Shown piece by piece: positions 62,377 to 64,000 of a stretch of 64,000 nucleotides of DNA. Made by a program: the position numbers and the translations under genes. Numbering within the stretch: position 1 is the stretch's first letter; every line of letters begins with the position of its first letter. The notes below the pieces were generated by a model. The model was given only the letters and a program-made list of their open reading frames with translations. It was not told the DNA's origin and searched no databases. The DNA is from Anodontia alba (lineage: Eukaryota; Mollusca; Bivalvia; Lucinida; Lucinidae). The stretch is from positions 36,958,591 to 37,022,590 of the forward strand of contig OZ024837.1 of NCBI GenBank assembly GCA_964016985.1. The letters are read 5' to 3'.

Positions 62377-62925
62377 ACCTTTACCATTCCCTTGACATAT
62401 TCAGCAGACAACATACTGATAATATTTTTCTTATTTTTCCCAGAAAATAGGCTCTGCCATTTCATGCAAACTGTCTCAAAAGCAGACAATTAGCAAGAAC
62501 TGTCAAAGACTACAGTATAACCTCGATGGCTCGAACATGGATGGCTCGTTTACCTTGGATGATTCGAACTCGTTTTTGAGTCCCTAGGAAATTCTTCCGA
62601 CAGCTCAAGAAAACAAAAATTTTGGGACTTTAAGGGAACTTTTCTTATTTTATCATGAAAATGTATGTTGTGTGTACTCATTAGAATTGCCTCATCGAGG
62701 CAATTCTAATGAGAATACTCAACATACCATTATTTTATAGAAGATGGAAAAGCCATTCCAAGATTATTCTCATTTACCTTGCGCTATGATTAACCCTCAG
62801 TGGCTCGAACTACCCATGTCTCAAACAAATTTCCATGGTCCCAAAGATGCTCGAGCCATTGAAGTTCGACTGTATTTACTGGAAAAAAATAAAATAAAAT
62901 ATTTCAAAATGTCACCCAGAGTGCT
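62377..62925 (+). mobile_element. PB-C MITE interrupted by M4
   Basis: Left part CCTTTACCATTCCCTTGACA to CTGTCAAAGAC; right part TTTACTGGAAAAAAATAAAA to CCCAGAGTGCT before TTAA (62926-62929). Confidence 0.8.
62513..62872. mobile_element. M4 MITE, complete, nested in PB-C
   Basis: Ends CAGTATAACCTCGATGGCTC and GAGCCATTGAAGTTCGACTG, with TA at 62511-62512 and 62873-62874. The core ACTCATTAGAATTGCCTCAT and complement is well kept. The host's uninterrupted relatives read GCCTATTTTCTGG, showing one TA before insertion. Confidence 0.88.
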
Positions 62926-63215
62926 TTAAACCTTAAGTTTGTGTGTAATTTGCCTGTGTTTATACACATTGATAAAATCCGCAACTTGAAAATGCCAGAT
63001 TAGTGTAAATATCCTGAATCAGAATTATAATAAGAAAATATAATTGCAAATATATGCAAGGTCTGATCAGTCTTTGCCGAGCACTCTGTGCCAATGCTCT
63101 AAAGCATCTTCAGGCAGAATGGAAGTCTCAAATCAGCCCACCCACATGCACATCTGCTCGAGAATATAAAAAAAATTACCAAAATTTACTAACAATCCAG
63201 CAGCACAGAAGATCT

Positions 63216-63455
63216 GGGCCCAGTTGTTCAAAGTGTTGTTAGCTTAACAAACTTGTTAAGGGTCATTTCGTTAACTGTTTTAGCTGATTCAATATACAAT
63301 ATTCTGATAGTCTGATATTTTTTGCTGAAAAAATGTGAGTAGCTTTTGCACTGCAAAAGCTACTCACATTTTTCCAGCAAACAATTTCAGCATATTTGCG
63401 TATCACTCAATGTAAATTTTAACGAATCGTTAACTAGCTTTGAACAAATGGGCCC
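63216..63455 (+). mobile_element. M3 MITE
   Basis: GGGCCCAGTTGTTCAAAGTG to TTTGAACAAATGGGCCC with a full central palindrome. Confidence 0.85.
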
Positions 63456-63583
63456 TGGAGTGGACATGAAATATATCTACACAAATGTTTGACCCTGAAT
63501 TTAGACCACAACCAGATAATATTGGGTGATGGCTCCTGAACATCAAGCTGATATTATGAGTAATTGTGTAAAAATGTCTGTTG

Positions 63584-63855
63584 GTTGGTTTAGAGTTTAA
63601 TGGCCCAGTCAACACTGTAAAAGTCATGTCAAGCTGATCAGTTTACCTAACCACACTTCTCCTGGGCTGACTTAGTCTTCTAAGCAATAATCAGTACTTG
63701 TGCATATTCTTTTGCCAGAAACTGACAACTGCCCTTCTTGAATCAGCAGAAGAGAGAGGATGACCATTGATTACATTTCATGATCAATCTTTACGAAAGA
63801 ATGCTACAAGACACAGTGGGGATCAGACCTGTGACCTCCTGATCACCAGTCAGGA
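63584..63855 (-). mobile_element. SINE-1, diverged, near full length
   Basis: The tail side GGTTTAGAGTTTAATGGCCC is at the left, the body GCCAGAAACTGACAACTGCC in the middle, and a decayed box B complement (GGGGATCAGACCTGTGACC) with CTGATCACCAGTC at the right. Box A is not recognisable. Confidence 0.75.
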
Positions 63856-63989
63856 GTACACCCTAGAGGGCCAAAAATCCTACAAGGAGTTAAAGAGGTA
63901 GAGAATGGACATGATTTTGTGAAAGAGGGACAGATGGATGAAAAGACAGCAAGGGAAACAGAATTAAAGTTAAAAACAAGCATGCTTAC

Positions 63990-64000
63990 CCCGTAGTTGT
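63990..64000 (-). CDS. Gene B exon, cut by window edge
   Basis: The last 11 bases of an exon that continues outside the window, followed by a good donor GGG|GTAAGC. Read in the frame needed by the next exon it gives Thr-Thr-Thr plus two bases of a Gly codon. It is supported only by the donor and the phase match to 62016-62105. Confidence 0.5.

Overview
This is intron-rich animal nuclear DNA. It is AT-rich, its only credible coding signal is short exons with GT-AG borders, and it is packed with short palindromic transposons, tRNA-derived SINEs and minisatellites. There are no operons, no bacterial-type genes, no rRNA and no intact tRNA gene. The repeat style fits a marine mollusc, most likely a bivalve, but that assignment is an inference from general knowledge.

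I assembled two gene models by hand, both on the minus strand. Gene B enters from the right edge. Nine exons lie between 64000 and 37613, and all junction phases agree, giving 452 codons of Ser/Asp/Glu-rich, apparently disordered protein with neither end present. Gene A starts at an ATG at 22374. Seven phase-consistent exons run down to 10733 and encode 367 residues. A possible terminal exon at 8755-8594 ends in TAA and would make 420 residues. I recognise neither protein. The 15 kb between 37.6 and 22.4 kb could hide the 3' end of gene B; a single longer gene is possible but has no phase-compatible join that I can see.

The rest is mobile and repetitive DNA. (1) TTAA-flanked, piggyBac-like MITEs, here called PB-A, PB-B, PB-C, PB-D and PB-E (TTAA is poorly kept in PB-D). 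(2) TA-flanked Tc1/mariner- or pogo-like MITEs: family H, family M4, and single elements at 1206, 13529, 17108 and 52828. (3) Palindromic MITEs M1, M2, M2b, M3 and M5. (4) A hAT-like element at 30039-31283 inside an AT microsatellite. (5) Three SINE families (SINE-1, -2, -3) with tRNA-like promoter boxes, several with clear target-site duplications. (6) Less defined dispersed repeats R1, R2, R3 and X. (7) About 11 kb of minisatellite arrays in a dozen blocks, the largest being 2.3 kb at 53750-56080.

The most unusual signal is modularity. The same palindromic cores sit in the middle of element families whose ends and target sites are unrelated. One core contains GTACTCATTAGAAG and another contains CAGTGTAGACCCAGATCAG. 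Several nested insertions can be read against empty copies of their hosts in this same window. These show TTAA or TA duplication for some families and apparently no duplication for M1. In gene A the 3' half of one exon has been duplicated, and the copy was then hit by a TA MITE and flanked by a SINE insertion.
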